The position numbers and the translations under genes were made by a program. Shown piece after piece: positions 1-6,779 of a stretch of DNA of 7,381 nt. The notes under the pieces were generated by a model. The model ran no database searches, was not told where the DNA came from, and saw nothing but the letters and a program-made list of their open reading frames with translations. Origin of the DNA: Minisyncoccota bacterium (GTDB taxonomy: Bacteria > Patescibacteriota > Minisyncoccia > Moranbacterales > GCA-2747515); contig CALHMM010000027.1 of assembly GCA_938034715.1 (NCBI GenBank), positions 1 to 7,381 of the forward strand. Reading direction: 5' to 3'. Positions within the stretch are counted from its first letter, which is position 1; every line of letters starts with the position of its first letter.

Positions 1-1163
1 CATGTATTCAAAATGACGAAGTTTGTAAGGCTTCGCTTTTTTGTGCCAGAGCCAAGTCTGTCTCCGATACGTACGTCCATAAGATGGGTCATATTTTCTG
101 GGCCAACCTTTTTTACGACACGCCGCACAGACGCTTCGGTAACCTCATCGACACTATAGTAAAACATATGATTACGTACCAACAAAGAAGCGTGCTCCAC
201 AGTCTTTGTAGGGTACTTAAGTCGCTTGAGAACTTTACGAGTAATTCTTTCACCGATGTATTCATGGCTATAAAACGTGCACTCGCGACCCTTGCCGCGC
301 TTTGATTCTGGCTTTCCCACATCGTGCAAGAGAGCAGCTAGACGAACAGAAAGCTTCTTGCTCGGACAGGTATCCAGGGCACGTAGGTTATGCTCCCAGA
401 CAGTATAGGTGTGGTGGTGGTTTTGCTCAACGCCTATGCCTAACTCGAGCTCTGGCAAGATGTATTGCAAGAGTCCAGTATCGTGGAGCATCTGGATGCC
501 ATGCATAGCATGATCGCTCATAACAATACGAGAAAACTCACTTTGGATGCGTTCCACAGAAATTCTCTCTAGAAGTCCAGCATTATCTTTGATAGCTTGG
601 TGCGTTTTCTCTTCTATAGTGAAGTGTAGTTCTGCGCTAAGCCTGACAGCGCGCATCATACGAAGTGCATCCTCTCTGAAGCGTATGTCAGCCTCTCCAA
701 CTGCGCGAACGAGTTTATTCTGTGCATCTGATTGTCCATTATAGAAATCATGAAGCACCCCGTTGCCATCAAGAGCCAGAGCATTAATTGTAAAGTCTCT
801 GCGAGAAAGATCTTCACGCAGAGTTTTAGCAAATTCTACAGAATCTGGTCTGCGATTATCGCTATAGGCAGTCTCGGTGCGATAAGTCGTGACCTCAATC
901 ACGTCATGCTCACGACCTTGCTTACCACTCGACAAAAAAGGCACAGTCTTAACGCCAACAGTACCAAATTCATTCTCGCAAAAATTATCAGGAAAGAGTT
1001 CTTGAACCTGATGGGGGAGTGCATTTGTCGTTAGGTCCCAGTCCTTGGGTTGCTTTCCCAGTAAAAGGTCGCGCACGCCACCACCAACGATATACGCTTC
1101 AAAATCAGCATTCTCTAGGTCTGTGAGTACATGTGAAACTTCGCTAGGTATAGTATATTTCAT
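1..1163 (-). CDS. cca: CCA-adding tRNA nucleotidyltransferase with HD domain, C-terminus cut by window edge, frame shifts at its end
   Basis: Class II nucleotidyltransferase that adds or repairs the 3' CCA of tRNA in the cytoplasm without a template. My translation gives 387 codons to the edge with no stop. The head-domain GG-x-VRD type motif is at residues 27-32, the metal-binding DWD at 41-43, RRDFTINA at 121-128, and the EDxxR nucleotide-recognition motif at 164-168. A C-terminal HD phosphohydrolase-type domain has LLHDVGKP at 278-285 and FYSHEYIGERIT at 297-308. The start is ATG at 1163, with AGGA 8 bases upstream. Up to residue 376 the frame fits the family. After that the zero frame reads RSLTNFVIL, whereas the -1 frame reads AKPYKLRHFEYM, which is how I expect this family to continue. 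So there is either a one-base deletion in an A run or a real frameshift. PolyA polymerase is a less likely alternative. Identity is secure; the 3' end is not visible. Confidence 0.9.
   Translation of the reverse strand, partial: MKYTIPSEVSHVLTDLENADFEAYIVGGGVRDLLLGKQPKDWDLTTNALPHQVQELFPDNFCENEFGTVGVKTVPFLSSGKQGREHDVIEVTTYRTETAYSDNRRPDSVEFAKTLREDLSRRDFTINALALDGNGVLHDFYNGQSDAQNKLVRAVGEADIRFREDALRMMRAVRLSAELHFTIEEKTHQAIKDNAGLLERISVERIQSEFSRIVMSDHAMHGIQMLHDTGLLQYILPELELGIGVEQNHHHTYTVWEHNLRALDTCPSKKLSVRLAALLHDVGKPESKRGKGRECTFYSHEYIGERITRKVLKRLKYPTKTVEHASLLVRNHMFYYSVDEVTEASVRRVVKKVGPENMTHLMDVRIGDRLGSGTKKRSLTNFVILNT
17..35 (-). other. Small stem-loop directly 3' of the slippery heptamer
   Basis: On the minus strand CGAAG (35-31) can pair with CTTCG (21-17) around a nine-base loop, with a possible extra G-U pair. 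It begins immediately after the heptamer, closer than the spacer of about 5 bases usual for a frameshift-stimulating hairpin. The stem is only 5-6 bp, so it could be chance. Confidence 0.3.
36..42 (-). other. A AAA AAG slippery heptamer at the frame change in cca
   Basis: Read on the minus strand, the zero-frame codons are ACA AAA AAG, so the bases form A AAA AAG, the same heptamer that drives -1 frameshifting in E. coli dnaX. A -1 slip here continues into GCG AAG CCT, the family-like frame. A missing base in what should be a seven-A run would give the same picture, so the site is a candidate only. Confidence 0.5.
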
Positions 1164-1170
1164 ATTCTCT

Positions 1171-1199
1171 ATCCTAACGAAAAGTCTCACAAAGAGCAA
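1171..1199 (-). promoter_or_regulatory. Weak candidate promoter of cca
   Basis: Minus strand TTGCTC, 17-base spacer, TAGGAT. The -10 hexamer ends only 7 bases before the ATG, which would imply a nearly leaderless mRNA. It also overlaps the AGGA that could be the ribosome binding site, so both readings cannot be fully right. Low confidence. Confidence 0.25.
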
Positions 1200-1238
1200 C
1201 TAGCAACCGCAAATAAAAGTTTTAAACCTTCAAGAAAT

Positions 1239-1263
1239 AAAAAACGAGTCTTTCGACTCGTTT
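1239..1263 (-). terminator. Intrinsic terminator of infB
   Basis: Six bases after the infB stop the minus strand forms a nine-base-pair stem (AAACGAGTC with GACTCGTTT) closed by a GAAA tetraloop. The stem runs into a tract of six T. It separates infB from cca, so cca needs its own promoter. Confidence 0.85.
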
Positions 1264-1268
1264 CTTGT

Positions 1269-3182
1269 CTATCGCCCACGTTTTTTTCCTCTGCGAGATT
1301 CTTCCTCTGCTGCTCGTTGCTGTTCTGCTAGGTCAAGCGCTTCTTTTCGCTCCTTTTTTTCTTTGGCAACGCGCTCCCTCTCTCCATCTTCCATTTCAAG
1401 CTTCTTTTGCTTGATAACCTCCTTATAAGCATGTAGTGAATCTTGGGCTTTGATTTTAGTTTCACCAGCAAAGGTAATGCCACATTCCATGCCTTTTTTG
1501 ACTTCGTCAGTATCGATTTTGTTGTGTTGTAGATTTGTAAGCTCACCGCTACCGATCTCTCGTTCCCCGCGGTACACATCAATTTTTACTTTTTGGTCCT
1601 TCGTAGGAGCAACCATGAGTCCACTTGTTACTTTACCACCAACAATCATACTTTTTTTCTCCGTAAGAAAAACTGCAAGTACCTCTAGTTTCCCGACATC
1701 AGTTCGCTCAATTTCCTCCGGAAGTAAATCAAACAGTCGTGTTTTGACATCCTCGATCAGTTCGTAGATCACTTTGTACGTTTTGATCTCTATCTCATCA
1801 CCTGCCAGACGGTTAGCTACAGCATTTACTTCCACGTTAAATCCATAGAGGATCGCGCCTGCACTAAGTGCTCGTTTCACATCACTCTCAGTGATATTTC
1901 CCACGCCAGTATCGATGTAGTTGATCAATACTTTCTCCTGTGGGATAGCATCGAGAAGTTGCTCGATAGCCTCCACTGAACCCTGCACATCCGCTTTCAC
2001 AAAGATGTTCAATCGAGGGAGGTCTTCTGTGTCGGCCATGCTTTTGACATTCTTTTTCCCGCTCCCAAGTCTCTCTGCAGTTTCCAATGATTTGAGGCGA
2101 GCGCTTTTTTTTGCGTCAGCTACCTGGATAATATCGTTTGTTTCAGCTGTATCATTTAGGCCAAAGATTGTCACGGGCATTGATGGCGGAGCTTTTTCTA
2201 TACTGCGACCAGAGAAGTCTTCGATGCGACGAATCCTACCGTAGGTTTTTCCAATTGTGACATCCTGCCCAACGAGAAGTGTACCCGTTTTTACAACAGC
2301 GGTTGCCACTGGTCCTTTCTGGGGATCTTTATGTGACTCAAGTACAATTGCTAGACCGTCACGTGCTGCGTCTGCTTTGAATTCCTCAACTTCTGTCAGA
2401 AGGAGCACGCTTTCCAAAAGCTCAGAAATACCAATCTTATTTTTAGCACTGATCTCATTGCACATGACTTTTCCACCCCATTCTTCAATGAGGAGATCAT
2501 GCTCACTTAGTTCCTTTTTTACACGATCCACGTTCGCATCAGGTTTGTCGACCTTATTGATAGCCACGATTGTAGGGATTTTTTTCTCTATAAGATAGGA
2601 GATAACCTCCTTAGTCTGCGGCCGCACGCCGTCATCTGCAGCGACGACAAGTATTGCAATGTCAGCAAGCGAGACACCACGCTCTCGCATGGCAGCAAAG
2701 GCCTCGTGGCCAGGTGTATCTATAAAGGTAATCGTCTTACCCTTTTTCTTTGTCTGGTAGGCTTTGATGTGCTGCGTGATACCACCATGCTCATCATCAG
2801 CAACTTGGGCTTGGCGAATGGTATCCAAAAGTGTTGTCTTACCATGATCAACGTGACCGAGCACAGTAACAATCGGGGGCCGTGATTGTAACTTCTTGTC
2901 AGATTTTTCCTCCTTCTCACAGATTTCAAGAAGTCTTTCTAGGGTAAGGGACTCGTTGTCAGCAATCTCCAAGTCCTCGACGACCTCAAATCCCATATCT
3001 TGAGCAATAATTGTTGCTGTATCGATGTCAATCTCCTCATTGATCGTTGCCATTAAGCCATTTTTCATAAGCTCTGTGATGGCAGTTGTCACAGGAACAT
3101 CCAGAGCTTCCGCAAACTTTTTCACAGTTACAGTACTTGGGATGCTTACTGTTTTTTTTGTAGATTCTTCTGATGTACTCAT
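1269..3182 (-). CDS. infB: Translation initiation factor IF-2
   Basis: Ribosome-dependent GTPase that places initiator fMet-tRNA in the P site and promotes subunit joining. The 637 residues show a short N-terminal IF2_N-like helical region (about 17-65), then the G domain: GHVDHGKT 109-116, GGITQHI 133-139, DTPGH 155-159, NKVD 209-212, SAK 245-247. Beta-barrel domain II (about 275-370), domain III (about 389-480, with [12 protein letters not shown] at 395-406) and domain IV with KGMECGI at 563-569 follow. All GTPase motifs are intact. The protein is shorter than most bacterial IF-2 because the N-terminal region is only about 100 residues. It carries a charged Lys/Glu/Arg tail (about 592-637). 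I chose ATG 3182; an upstream TTG would add 15 hydrophobic residues unlike IF-2. No clear Shine-Dalgarno precedes the ATG. It lies 81 bases after the DUF4446 gene, probably co-transcribed. Confidence 0.97.
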   Translation of the reverse strand: MSTSEESTKKTVSIPSTVTVKKFAEALDVPVTTAITELMKNGLMATINEEIDIDTATIIAQDMGFEVVEDLEIADNESLTLERLLEICEKEEKSDKKLQSRPPIVTVLGHVDHGKTTLLDTIRQAQVADDEHGGITQHIKAYQTKKKGKTITFIDTPGHEAFAAMRERGVSLADIAILVVAADDGVRPQTKEVISYLIEKKIPTIVAINKVDKPDANVDRVKKELSEHDLLIEEWGGKVMCNEISAKNKIGISELLESVLLLTEVEEFKADAARDGLAIVLESHKDPQKGPVATAVVKTGTLLVGQDVTIGKTYGRIRRIEDFSGRSIEKAPPSMPVTIFGLNDTAETNDIIQVADAKKSARLKSLETAERLGSGKKNVKSMADTEDLPRLNIFVKADVQGSVEAIEQLLDAIPQEKVLINYIDTGVGNITESDVKRALSAGAILYGFNVEVNAVANRLAGDEIEIKTYKVIYELIEDVKTRLFDLLPEEIERTDVGKLEVLAVFLTEKKSMIVGGKVTSGLMVAPTKDQKVKIDVYRGEREIGSGELTNLQHNKIDTDEVKKGMECGITFAGETKIKAQDSLHAYKEVIKQKKLEMEDGERERVAKEKKERKEALDLAEQQRAAEEESRRGKKRGR

Positions 3183-3263
3183 AATAAGTAGAAATATTAA
3201 GAAAGTTATTGGGGGTAGTAGCAGCAAAGGATTGCCTGAAAAATATTATGAGAAGGTATAGTA

Positions 3264-3773
3264 TTATGATTTAGCACAGGCTTCACGGACAGCTTCACGC
3301 TCTTCTGCGGTAAAACTATTGTCCTGTGTGTTTCCCATGGAGATAACTTTTGTGTAAATGCGTGTCCCTTCGCGAGTATGCAATGAAGAGACAACATACC
3401 CATCATGTCTACCGTTGAGTAGGGCAAGCGCAAAGCTCTGACTGTAGCCTTTCTCGCCAAAAGGATTAAAACGGACAATAGCCGTCTTACAAAGACCTCT
3501 TTGGGCAACATCATGAATCCGATTTGAGATATTGTACAACTCCTCAATCTCCTGATCAACAAACGTCAATTTAGTTGATTGCGCAAGGATTACATCTTCT
3601 AGATTACGAGCTTGCTTGCCTTCAAACAGTACATCTAGTTCGCTGCGGAGGTTTCGGTAATTCATCAGGACATACCCCGTTCCTATAAGTGCGAGGAAGG
3701 AGAATATAAAACCCAAGGTCCCAAGGAGGATAAATCCACCTTGGTGAGATAAAATGAAGTCATTCATGGTCAT
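3264..3773 (-). CDS. DUF4446 family membrane protein
   Basis: Protein of unknown function with 169 residues. One N-terminal transmembrane helix (about 13-37) is followed by a short charged, probably coiled helix (about 40-90). The conserved soluble domain comes next, with RFNPFGEKG at 101-109, QSFALALLNG at 112-121, DGYVVSSLHTREGTRIYTK at 124-142 and an acidic TAEEREAVREAC end. This NPFG / SFALALL / SSLHTR pattern is how I recognise DUF4446. The soluble domain is likely cytoplasmic given a short N-terminus, but topology is inferred. The start is ATG 3773; a second ATG two codons later is equally possible, and neither has a good Shine-Dalgarno. It is first in a likely unit with infB, so its mRNA could reach the initiation factor gene. 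The family's function is unknown to me. Confidence 0.85.
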   Translation of the reverse strand: MTMNDFILSHQGGFILLGTLGFIFSFLALIGTGYVLMNYRNLRSELDVLFEGKQARNLEDVILAQSTKLTFVDQEIEELYNISNRIHDVAQRGLCKTAIVRFNPFGEKGYSQSFALALLNGRHDGYVVSSLHTREGTRIYTKVISMGNTQDNSFTAEEREAVREACAKS

Positions 3774-3795
3774 TCAGTGCCAATTGTGTTTCTCT

Positions 3796-3824
3796 AAGCT
3801 ATCACGATATAGAGCATCTGTAAA
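3796..3824 (-). promoter_or_regulatory. Candidate promoter of the DUF4446-infB unit
   Basis: Minus strand TTTACA, 17-base spacer, TAGCTT, with TG one base before the -10 (extended -10 form). It would give a 5' leader of roughly 16 bases before ATG 3773. The -35 is good and the -10 is weak. Confidence 0.45.
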
Positions 3825-3892
3825 GAAATCTACCAGTGAGTCCTCCAAGCTTACTCCGAAAATAAATTGGAAAGACAGTCCAATGTGCCAAA

Positions 3893-3925
3893 AGAAAAAC
3901 AACACAGCCGCTGTGTTGTTTTTCT
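3893..3925 (-). terminator. Bidirectional hairpin terminator after the DsbA-like gene
   Basis: A perfect 15-bp stem with a CCG/CGG three-base loop (3908-3910) lies about 27 bases past the stop at 3952. On the minus strand it ends in TTTTT, then TCTTTT after one C; on the plus strand it also ends in TTTTTCT. It terminates the DsbA-like transcript and insulates the DUF4446-infB promoter. It could also stop antisense transcription. Confidence 0.85.
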
Positions 3926-3951
3926 AATCCTACGGACTCACAGATGATTCA

Positions 3952-4674
3952 CTATTGAGCTAATGCTTGCTCAATGCTTGCGATGAGTTGTGCCTCAGGA
4001 ACTGCACCATTCACTGGAATTGTTTCATCACCGACGAGGATAACACTATAAGGAGTTCCTCGTGCACCTGCAGCAGCACCTTGTGCTAGTTCAGCTTGAA
4101 CAGCCTCTGCCATCTCTGGATCATTTTGACACGCTTCAAGCTGTGTAAGGTCTACGCCTAACTTGGTTGCCTCTGCTATAACCTCATCATCTGCACTGCT
4201 GACAAACAAAGCATCTAGGTATTTCCAATATGTGTCATTGTCTGTAAGTTTTCCGACGCAATCAGCTGCGATAGCCTTGGCTGTTGCCTGGGGATGTAAT
4301 TGGTCAAGAGGGAAGTCACGGTACACCCAATTGATTTGCCCTTCGTACTGAGCGAGGACTTTCTTCATTGTTTCATGAAAACGTGAACAAAAAGGACAAT
4401 CGATATCACTAAACTCCACGACACTCACCTTCGCATCACGGTCACCACGTACCCAATCTGCATCTGTAACTTCCTCCACTTTGATCTCTACTGGAGCAGC
4501 AGGCTCTCCAGCACCATATTCCTCGCCAGGCGCGCCAACGTCAGCAACTTTTTTTACACCGTCATTATCAAACGCTACTTTGTCTGTAGCCATACCCACA
4601 AACAGGGCAAAAAAGACGACTGCAAAAGCACTCATTGCGCCCGTCCAGAATGTCTGATCCTTCAGAATCCTCAT
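3952..4674 (-). CDS. Membrane-anchored DsbA-like thioredoxin-fold protein (DSBA/Thioredoxin_4 type)
   Basis: Thiol-disulfide oxidoreductase expected to act outside the cytoplasmic membrane, making or exchanging disulfides in exported proteins. In the 240-residue product, an uncleaved-looking signal anchor (about 9-28) is followed by an acidic, Ala/Gly/Pro-rich linker (35-66) and then the thioredoxin fold. VVEFSDIDCPFCSRFH at 85-100 holds the CPFC active site (C93, C96). The cis-proline loop is GTPYS (206-210). The helical insert carries two further cysteines (C139, C182), which commonly form a second disulfide in this family. The start is ATG 4674, because an upstream TTG at 4734 lies inside the promoter's -35 region and adds non-signal sequence. 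GTGAG 7 bases upstream is a moderate Shine-Dalgarno. It is transcribed away from the flavin reductase gene. No DsbB or VKOR partner lies in the window. Confidence 0.9.
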   Translation of the reverse strand: MRILKDQTFWTGAMSAFAVVFFALFVGMATDKVAFDNDGVKKVADVGAPGEEYGAGEPAAPVEIKVEEVTDADWVRGDRDAKVSVVEFSDIDCPFCSRFHETMKKVLAQYEGQINWVYRDFPLDQLHPQATAKAIAADCVGKLTDNDTYWKYLDALFVSSADDEVIAEATKLGVDLTQLEACQNDPEMAEAVQAELAQGAAAGARGTPYSVILVGDETIPVNGAVPEAQLIASIEQALAQ

Positions 4675-4705
4675 AGTTTTTCTCACTAGTAAATTAGTAT
4701 TTCCT

Positions 4706-4734
4706 AGTATAGGGGCAACAATCAAATTCTGCAA
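4706..4734 (-). promoter_or_regulatory. Promoter of the DsbA-like gene
   Basis: Minus strand TTGCAG, 17-base spacer, TATACT, giving a leader of about 25 bases. Its position supports the ATG at 4674 as the start. The 16-bp palindrome lies two bases upstream of the -35. Confidence 0.65.
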
Positions 4735-4736
4735 GA

Positions 4737-4752
4737 GTAAAGTTAACTTTAC
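4737..4752. promoter_or_regulatory. Perfect 16-bp palindrome, candidate operator between divergent genes
   Basis: GTAAAGTTAACTTTAC is its own reverse complement. It sits just upstream of the DsbA-like -35 and about 41 bases before the extended -10 of the plus-strand reductase gene. A dimeric regulator could bind there and act on both genes. No poly-T follows, so it is not a terminator. The binding protein is unknown. Confidence 0.45.
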
Positions 4753-4792
4753 ATATCCACAGGCTTATTTTGCGCATTCTTCATCTCATGTC

Positions 4793-4801
4793 TGATATAA
4801 T
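4793..4801 (+). promoter_or_regulatory. Extended -10 promoter of the reductase gene
   Basis: TGATATAAT, a TGn extension joined to a consensus TATAAT. There is no good -35 at 17 bases; TTGCGC lies at 20. The leader would be about 18 bases. Confidence 0.5.
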
Positions 4802-4825
4802 AATCAAACATCAATCATATTCAAT

Positions 4826-5527
4826 ATGCAAAACTATACAATAATACTCACAAAAAAGCAGGAAGTTGCCGAAGGAACATATAAATACATTTTCGCTAAA
4901 CCTGTAGGATTCTCATTTTCTGCAGGACAATATGCCATGCTAGAAATCATAGAGCCAACAGTTACTGATGACAGGCCGTCATTTCGCTCATTATCATTGA
5001 GTAGTGCACCGCACGAGGATCATCTCGCATTTATCATGCGACACTCTGATAGCGGCTTCAAGCAAAGCTTGCATGCCCTGAAGGAGGGTGAACAAGTAAT
5101 AATGAAAGGACCGCTCGGGCATATGCAATTCCCAGAAGACGAGAGAAAATCGGTTGTATTCCTTGCAGCAGGTGTAGGGATTACCCCTGTCAGATCAATG
5201 CTGCTGGAAGCACAACACAAAAACTCAAAAAGAGAACTAACATTATTTTATTCAAATAGGCAGCCAAGCTCTGCTGCCTGTTTACAGGAAGTGACGACAT
5301 TTGATATCGAAAATTACACATGCATCAACACCATGACCAGGAGCACTGATTCATGGGATGGTCATGTAGGAAAAATCAACGCTAGATTCCTATCAGAGTT
5401 TATCAAAGATTTTCAAAAACCACTGTTTTACGTGATCGGCACAACAGCTTTTGTAAATGCTATGAAAGAAATATTGAAAGAAAAAAATGTAGATAAGTCA
5501 AATATTCTTATCGACAATTTTGGCTAG
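4826..5527 (+). CDS. FAD/NAD(P)H-binding oxidoreductase of the ferredoxin-NADP reductase superfamily
   Basis: Flavin reductase-like electron-transfer protein, cytoplasmic, moving electrons between NAD(P)H and an acceptor that cannot be read from sequence. The 233 residues hold an N-terminal FAD-binding barrel (about 1-105) with the flavin motif RSLSLSSAP at 54-62, where Leu replaces the usual aromatic of RxYS, and GPLGHM at 95-100. The NAD(P)-binding half has AAGVGITPVRSML at 114-126, YSNR 142-145, GHVGKIN 179-185 and YVIGTTAFVNAMKEIL 202-217. There is no ferredoxin-type Cys cluster and no fused partner domain. It ends in DNFG, close to the family's terminal E-x-F segment. The start is ATG 4826 just after the extended -10; no Shine-Dalgarno is visible. 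It diverges from the DsbA-like gene. Its partner could be a small ferredoxin, flavodoxin or oxygenase elsewhere. Confidence 0.85.
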   Translation: MQNYTIILTKKQEVAEGTYKYIFAKPVGFSFSAGQYAMLEIIEPTVTDDRPSFRSLSLSSAPHEDHLAFIMRHSDSGFKQSLHALKEGEQVIMKGPLGHMQFPEDERKSVVFLAAGVGITPVRSMLLEAQHKNSKRELTLFYSNRQPSSAACLQEVTTFDIENYTCINTMTRSTDSWDGHVGKINARFLSEFIKDFQKPLFYVIGTTAFVNAMKEILKEKNVDKSNILIDNFG

Positions 5528-5584
5528 GTACTGCTGATGACAGCGTCAAATAATTGATTTAGCAAGGCACAGATAAAGAATTGC

Positions 5585-5621
5585 AAAAAAAATGAGGAAT
5601 ACCACGCGTGGTATTCCTCAT
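5585..5621 (-). terminator. Strong intrinsic terminator of the lipoprotein operon
   Basis: A perfect 30-bp palindrome (5592-5621, centre ACGCGT) is followed on the minus strand by eight T. It lies 26 bases beyond the lipoprotein stop. On the plus strand it has no T tract, but it may still mark the end of the reductase transcript, since the two genes converge here. Confidence 0.9.
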
Positions 5622-5647
5622 ATGAAGAAATTGTGAACCTAAAGAAA

Positions 5648-6316
5648 TTAGTTCATCAATCTGTTGAAAAAATTAGAAAGTGGGGAATCATACATACTTC
5701 CTGCTGAGCATTTGTACGCGTGACCAATCCCAGGATAGACATCAGGAAGTTTCGCGTCAACAGTCTCACCTTTGCTAGCCGATCTTCGCGATTCCCGGAC
5801 GACCTCCAAAGCACTGCTCCATGCAGCACATCCCTGCCGAGTGGCTTCACTCATGCAAACACTGTACTGATGAGAGGATAGGTCTTGGGAGCAGTTTTTC
5901 TGATACGCACTAATAGTTGCATCGAGGTTTGGAACAGTCAAAATTGTAACCTCAGACGGATGTACCAAAGGATCTTGGTGGGGAGTCGGTTTCTTAAATG
6001 AGTACTTCTGAGAATCTTCAGAACTTTTTCCATGTCCACATTTCTCTGCACGCATGTAAGAATCACGATCTCCACTGCGAAGTGCTGCTGCCCATTGAGC
6101 ACGAGAATCGTAATACACATCGTTGCAGTTTATGCTAGTTCGCGGGTCAACATCGCTTTCCTTGGGGATAATTGAACTGGTGGGTGGATTTTCTTGTAAC
6201 GGACGAGTTGTCTGAGTACGACCATACCCACTTGATATATCATATCCACCAGGTTGTGGCGTGGCACACGCAGATAAGGTTAATACCAAGGCAAATACTA
6301 AGATAGTAGTTTTCAT
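5648..6316 (-). CDS. Predicted lipoprotein with six extra cysteines, unknown function
   Basis: 222 residues. The signal peptide has a short charged start (MK), a hydrophobic core (about 4-14) and the lipobox LSAC with lipidated C17, so the mature protein should be anchored outside the membrane. The first part of the mature chain (about 18-60) is Gly/Ser/Pro/Gln-rich and likely disordered. The rest is soluble and holds C64, C93, C142, C154, C163 and C203. Six cysteines could make three disulfides, which fits the presence of a DsbA-like oxidase about 1 kb away. I recognise no domain family. The start is ATG 6316, chosen because the signal peptide begins there and GGAG lies 6 bases upstream; a TTG start at 6376 would bury the signal. 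It is second gene of a pair, 17 bases after the membrane protein. Confidence 0.8.
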   Translation of the reverse strand: MKTTILVFALVLTLSACATPQPGGYDISSGYGRTQTTRPLQENPPTSSIIPKESDVDPRTSINCNDVYYDSRAQWAAALRSGDRDSYMRAEKCGHGKSSEDSQKYSFKKPTPHQDPLVHPSEVTILTVPNLDATISAYQKNCSQDLSSHQYSVCMSEATRQGCAAWSSALEVVRESRRSASKGETVDAKLPDVYPGIGHAYKCSAGSMYDSPLSNFFNRLMN

Positions 6317-6322
6317 CAGTGA

Positions 6323-6326
6323 CTCC
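6323..6326 (-). promoter_or_regulatory. Ribosome binding site fixing the lipoprotein start
   Basis: GGAG on the minus strand, 6 bases before ATG 6316. It supports the start at the signal peptide. Confidence 0.65.
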
Positions 6327-6333
6327 AGTAAGT

Positions 6334-6744
6334 TTAACGACGAGCGAGTCTGCTCAAGATGTAGCCAATACTCCAAACGATCAATAGCGCTAGTCCAAAT
6401 GGCACAGCCATGTGTGCTATAAAGCCCGACTGGCTATCAAAACTGAAAACATTATTTGTGATAGCATCGGTACGCTTGAGCACAAGTGTACTCACAATTG
6501 GAATGACAATGAGGCAAGACAGTACAATCTTCACAACGAGCGGTGTCGTATTGATGATCTTTCCTACAAATAATAAGAAAACTGCTCCCAAGACAGTAAA
6601 AATGAGGAAGCCTGATATAAGTCCGCTAAATCCAAATTTGCTAATCGCAGCAGTAAATGTAATCTCACCGAAGAGATCGAAGAGGATCACTACGCAGATC
6701 AAACTGATAATGCACAGCGTCACAAAGGACGGTATTTTTTTCAT
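6334..6744 (-). CDS. Small four-helix membrane protein, unknown function
   Basis: 136 residues, almost entirely membrane. Helices lie at about 7-25, 40-63, 69-89 and 110-130. A polar loop between the last two (90-109, RTDAITNNVFSFDSQSGF) is probably outside, and the C-terminus is positive (RLARR), suggesting both ends face the cytoplasm. No catalytic motif or known family is apparent. ATG 6744 is favoured over a TTG at 6822 by a near-perfect Shine-Dalgarno (GGAGG, 5 bases away). It is the first gene of the unit with the lipoprotein, so the two may act together in the envelope. Its stop lies 17 bases before the lipoprotein ATG. It has a consensus-like promoter and a leader of about 89 bases. 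Confidence 0.75.
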   Translation of the reverse strand: MKKIPSFVTLCIISLICVVILFDLFGEITFTAAISKFGFSGLISGFLIFTVLGAVFLLFVGKIINTTPLVVKIVLSCLIVIPIVSTLVLKRTDAITNNVFSFDSQSGFIAHMAVPFGLALLIVWSIGYILSRLARR

Positions 6745-6749
6745 ATTCT

Positions 6750-6754
6750 CCTCC
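6750..6754 (-). promoter_or_regulatory. Strong Shine-Dalgarno fixing the membrane protein start
   Basis: GGAGG on the minus strand, 5 bases before ATG 6744. It decides against the longer TTG-initiated frame. Confidence 0.8.
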
Positions 6755-6779
6755 AGAGAAGTAGATGATACATGTCGAA

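Noticed and set aside
84..1034. Plus-strand open frames of 65-100 residues and one minus-strand frame in 113-322
   Set aside because: They overlap the CCA-adding enzyme, whose frame translates continuously with family motifs through this stretch.
1450..2598. Plus-strand open frames of 105-113 residues
   Set aside because: All are antisense to infB, whose domains and motifs are unbroken across the region; their Ser/Phe-rich products are typical shadows.
3183..3227. TTG-started N-terminal extension of IF-2 (hydrophobic, 15 residues)
   Set aside because: A hydrophobic leader makes no sense for cytoplasmic IF-2; the normal N-terminal region starts at ATG 3182.
3206..3562. 118-residue minus-strand frame
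   Set aside because: It overlaps the DUF4446 gene in another frame, and the DUF4446 frame carries the recognisable conserved motifs.
4675..4734. TTG-started extension of the DsbA-like protein
   Set aside because: It would start within the gene's own -35 box and place extra sequence before a good signal anchor.
5592..5621. 30-bp palindrome as a mobile-element end or attachment site
   Set aside because: It is followed by eight T on the minus strand just after a gene end, which fits an ordinary intrinsic terminator; there is no second copy and no transposase.
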